DNA of 7,346 nucleotides from Bacteroidota bacterium (GTDB taxonomy: Bacteria; Bacteroidota; Bacteroidia; AKYH767-A; JABDAW01), in NCBI GenBank assembly GCA_023251595.1, contig JAHEYM010000190.1, positions 1-7,346 of the forward strand, in the 5' to 3' direction. Both the position numbers and the translations under genes were made by a program. The notes under the pieces are model-generated. The model had not been told where the DNA came from. It was given only the letters and a program-made list of their open reading frames with translations, and did not search any database. Within the stretch, counting starts at the first letter, position 1, and each line of letters begins with the position of its first letter. Positions 5,558-7,346 of this stretch are shown here, one piece after another.

Positions 5558-5576
5558 GCAGTGATAATTCCCCTCC
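5533..5576. repeat. Two direct copies of an 18-bp intergenic repeat
   Basis: CAGCGATAATTCCCCTCA (5533-5550) and CAGTGATAATTCCCCTCC (5559-5576) agree at 16 of 18 positions. Only 8 bp separate them. The first copy encodes the tail of the DUF1640-like pseudogene; the second leads into a GC-rich palindrome. AATTCCCCTCC-type sequences resemble dispersed intergenic repeats found in many bacterial genomes; that this one is multicopy here is an inference. Confidence 0.6.
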
Positions 5577-5595
5577 TCGGAGGGGCAGGGGTGGG
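5570..5595. repeat. GC-rich palindrome with G-run tail at the rplS 3' end
   Basis: CCCCTC (5570-5575) and GAGGGG (5580-5585) form a hairpin around CTCG. Further G-runs GGGG (5588-5591) and GGG (5593-5595) follow, ending 2 bp from the rplS stop. On the minus strand it would fold just after the rplS coding region. There is no T-run for factor-independent termination, but it could protect the 3' end. The G-runs (GG, GGGG, GGGG, GGG) could also form a two-layer quadruplex on the plus strand. Confidence 0.55.
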
Positions 5596-5597
5596 TA

Positions 5598-5945
5598 TTA
5601 CATCTTTTTCTCTTCGATTCGGGCTTTCTTACCACTAATACCGCGGAGATAGAAAATGCGGGCGCGACGAACAACACCGTGTTTGTTCACTTCGATGCTC
5701 TCAATTTTCGGGGAATGTAATGGGAAAATTCTTTCAACCCCAACACCATTAGAAATCTTACGAACTGTAAAAGTTTCGCTCGACGCCGAGCCTTTCCGTT
5801 GTAGTACAACACCTTGAAATTGCTGAATCCTTTCTTTTGTTCCCTCTTTGATTTTGTAGAAAACAGTAACAGTATCACCCGCTTTAAAATCAGGTATCTT
5901 GTTTCGGGGTACTAATGTTGTTTGGGCAAAATTCACTAAGTCCAT
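5598..5945 (-). CDS. rplS: 50S ribosomal protein L19
   Basis: The product is 115 aa, the normal length for bacterial L19, which sits at the 30S-50S interface of the ribosome. Diagnostic segments are IPDFKAGDTVTVFYKIKEG (17-35), RIQQFQGVVLQRKG (39-52), the family signature NGVGVERIFPLHSPKIESIE (66-85), and GVVRRARIFYLRG (90-102), with a basic C-terminus. ATG at 5945 is the only sensible start. In many bacteria rplS closes the rpsP-rimM-trmD-rplS operon. Here it stands alone behind guaB with a perfect -7 element of its own, 50 bp upstream. Its stop codon is immediately followed by the GC-rich repeat. Confidence 0.98.
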   Translation of the reverse strand: MDLVNFAQTTLVPRNKIPDFKAGDTVTVFYKIKEGTKERIQQFQGVVLQRKGSASSETFTVRKISNGVGVERIFPLHSPKIESIEVNKHGVVRRARIFYLRGISGKKARIEEKKM

Positions 5946-5995
5946 GACTGTAATTCTTTAGATATGATTCGAGAGGTGTTATTCTTAACGGGGTG

Positions 5996-6003
5996 CAAAG
6001 ATA
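5996..6003 (-). promoter_or_regulatory. Bacteroidetes -7 element for rplS
   Basis: TATCTTTG on the minus strand is an exact TAnnTTTG match followed by C, in the 74-bp gap between guaB and rplS. It ends 50 bp before the ATG at 5945. The expected leader is about 40-45 nt. The -33 box is weak, and it would overlap the end of guaB. I see no terminator after guaB, so rplS may also receive read-through. Confidence 0.55.
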
Positions 6004-6019
6004 CAAAATAGTTTTCAGA

Positions 6020-7346
6020 TTACGGACTATAATTTGGTGCCTCTTTGGTGATAAAAATATCATGAGGATGATTCTCCTTGATTCCGGCCGCGGTGACTTG
6101 CACAAACCTTGCTTCCTGCAACTTACGGATATCTTTGCAGCCACAGTACCCCATTCCGGCTCTCAAACCACCTGTTAATTGATACATCACCTCCGCCAGA
6201 GAACCTTTAAAAGGTACCCTGCCTTCGATGCCTTCAGGGACGAATTTGCGAATATCCGACTCCATATCCTGAAAGTAACGATCTCGTGAACCCTTTTCCA
6301 TCGCATCAATAGAACCCATTCCACGATATGATTTGAACTTTCTTCCCTCATAAATGATCGTTTCTCCGGGCGATTCTTCAACACCTGCGAAAAGTGAACC
6401 GGCCATAATAGCACTTGCACCAGCAGCTATCGCCTTTGGAATATCGCCGGTAAATCGGATTCCGCCATCTGCAATAACAGGGATGCCTGAACCTTTGATG
6501 GCTTCTGCGACCTCGTAAATTGCCGAAAGTTGTGGAACGCCGACGCCGGCAATTACACGGGTAGTGCATATTGAACCAGGTCCGATTCCCACTTTCAAGG
6601 CATCAGCTCCGGCTTTTACCAAGTCCCTGGCTGCATCAGCCGATGCAATATTTCCAGCGATCACCTCCATATCCGGAAATTTCTGTTTGATCTGTTTCAG
6701 CATCGAGATTACACCTTTCGAGTGCCCATGTGCTGAATCAATCACGATTACATCTACCCCTGCATTGATGAGGGCAGTTGTACGCTCGAGCGTGTCTATG
6801 GCCACACCTACAGCGGCGCCGACACGCAATCTACCCAGATTATCCTTACAGGAAAGCGGGTGGGATCTGACTTTAAGCGTGTCTTTATATGTTATTAATC
6901 CGATTAGTTTCCTGTTCTTATCTACAACCGGAAGCTTCTCAATCTTATGTTTTTGAAGAATACGTTCAGCTTCTTTGAGATCTTTGACACCTGTTGTCGT
7001 AATAAGATTCTCCCTTGTCATGATGTCTCTTACCAGGCTCTTGCGATTTTTCTCAAATCTCAGATCGCGATTAGTGAGAATTCCAACCAGACGGTTGTTC
7101 TTGTCAATAATCGGGAATCCCCCAATCTTCATCTCTTTCATGAGATCCAATGCCTCACCAATCATTGCATCTTCGAATAATGTAACCGGATTAGAAATCA
7201 TGCCACTTTCTGAACGTTTCACTTTCGCTACTTCTTTGGCCTGCTCTTCAATCGACATATTTTTATGAAGAATACCAATTCCACCTTGCTGAGCCATGGC
7301 AATAGCGAGTCTGAAATTCGTCACTGTGTCCATTGCTGCAGAAATA
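6020..7346 (-). CDS. guaB: Inosine-5'-monophosphate dehydrogenase (5' end beyond the right edge)
   Basis: This cytoplasmic enzyme oxidises IMP to XMP with NAD+, the committed step of GMP synthesis. About 441 codons are visible of a usual 485-495. Translation enters the window at I-S-A-A-M-D-T-V-T, normally near residue 50, so ATG at 7331-7333 is internal and not the start. Counting from that Met, two CBS domains (about 44-156) are inserted in the TIM barrel. Then come VIDSAHGHS (197-205), the catalytic loop GIGPGSICTTR with Cys256, and the phosphate site IADGGIRFTGD (287-297). The flap YRGMGSIDAMEKGSRDRYFQ (336-355) carries the RYFQ motif, and GGLRAGMGYCG (388-398) follows. All expected catalytic elements are intact. 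The CBS pair may bind adenine nucleotides, as in other bacterial IMPDHs. It lies 74 bp upstream of rplS on the same strand. Confidence 0.98.
   Translation of the reverse strand, partial: ISAAMDTVTNFRLAIAMAQQGGIGILHKNMSIEEQAKEVAKVKRSESGMISNPVTLFEDAMIGEALDLMKEMKIGGFPIIDKNNRLVGILTNRDLRFEKNRKSLVRDIMTRENLITTTGVKDLKEAERILQKHKIEKLPVVDKNRKLIGLITYKDTLKVRSHPLSCKDNLGRLRVGAAVGVAIDTLERTTALINAGVDVIVIDSAHGHSKGVISMLKQIKQKFPDMEVIAGNIASADAARDLVKAGADALKVGIGPGSICTTRVIAGVGVPQLSAIYEVAEAIKGSGIPVIADGGIRFTGDIPKAIAAGASAIMAGSLFAGVEESPGETIIYEGRKFKSYRGMGSIDAMEKGSRDRYFQDMESDIRKFVPEGIEGRVPFKGSLAEVMYQLTGGLRAGMGYCGCKDIRKLQEARFVQVTAAGIKENHPHDIFITKEAPNYSP

Noticed and set aside
5533..5597. CRISPR array
   Set aside because: Only two 18-bp copies with an 8-bp spacer, and no cas genes nearby.
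6564..6956. 130-codon plus-strand open frame inside guaB
   Set aside because: Antisense shadow of the conserved GuaB coding sequence; its low-complexity Ser/Pro/Ala content mirrors the other strand.
7331..7333. ATG taken as the guaB start
   Set aside because: The frame stays open to the window edge and reads I-S-A-A before this Met, a conserved internal GuaB segment.

Overview
The window reads as chromosomal DNA of a Bacteroidetes (Bacteroidota) bacterium. The evidence is moderately AT-rich DNA, A-rich leaders in place of strong Shine-Dalgarno sites, several matches to the Bacteroidetes -7 promoter element TAnnTTTG, signal peptides ending in A-Q, and the character of the proteins (porin, SUMF1-type secreted protein, GuaB, L19). 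The species cannot be named from sequence alone.

Layout. Positions 1-1453 (minus strand) hold an outer-membrane porin-like gene followed 9 bp later by the start of a periplasmic phosphate-binding-protein-like gene that runs off the left edge. After a non-coding gap of about 360 bp, the plus strand carries a secreted protein of unknown function (1820-2434), a small heat-shock protein (2548-3006), a three-BON-domain protein (3073-3726) and a secreted SUMF1/FGE-fold protein (3819-4607). Tail to tail with the last one, 2 bp away, is a membrane-anchored monohaem cytochrome c on the minus strand (4610-5140). A frameshifted DUF1640/CCDC90-like coiled-coil gene lies at 5281-5557 (plus). Its 3' end runs into an intergenic repeat (5533-5597) that abuts the stop codon of rplS (ribosomal protein L19, minus). 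Upstream of rplS is guaB (IMP dehydrogenase, minus), whose 5' end is cut by the right edge.

How the genes work together. The porin and the binding-protein-like gene look like one envelope uptake or sensing unit. Hsp20 and the BON protein look like a stress pair. They are separated by a strong terminator-like hairpin and an (AT)7 tract that runs into the second start codon, with no room for an ordinary promoter between them. GuaB (GMP synthesis) and L19 (50S subunit) are housekeeping genes. The SUMF1-like protein and the cytochrome are both exported, but they are convergent and need not be linked in function.

I see no complete novel system, phage, CRISPR array, tRNA or rRNA. The points most worth a second look are the broken DUF1640-like gene with its repeat-derived tail, the terminator plus AT tract between hsp20 and the BON gene, and the two-gene porin/binding-protein unit without any visible ABC transporter part.
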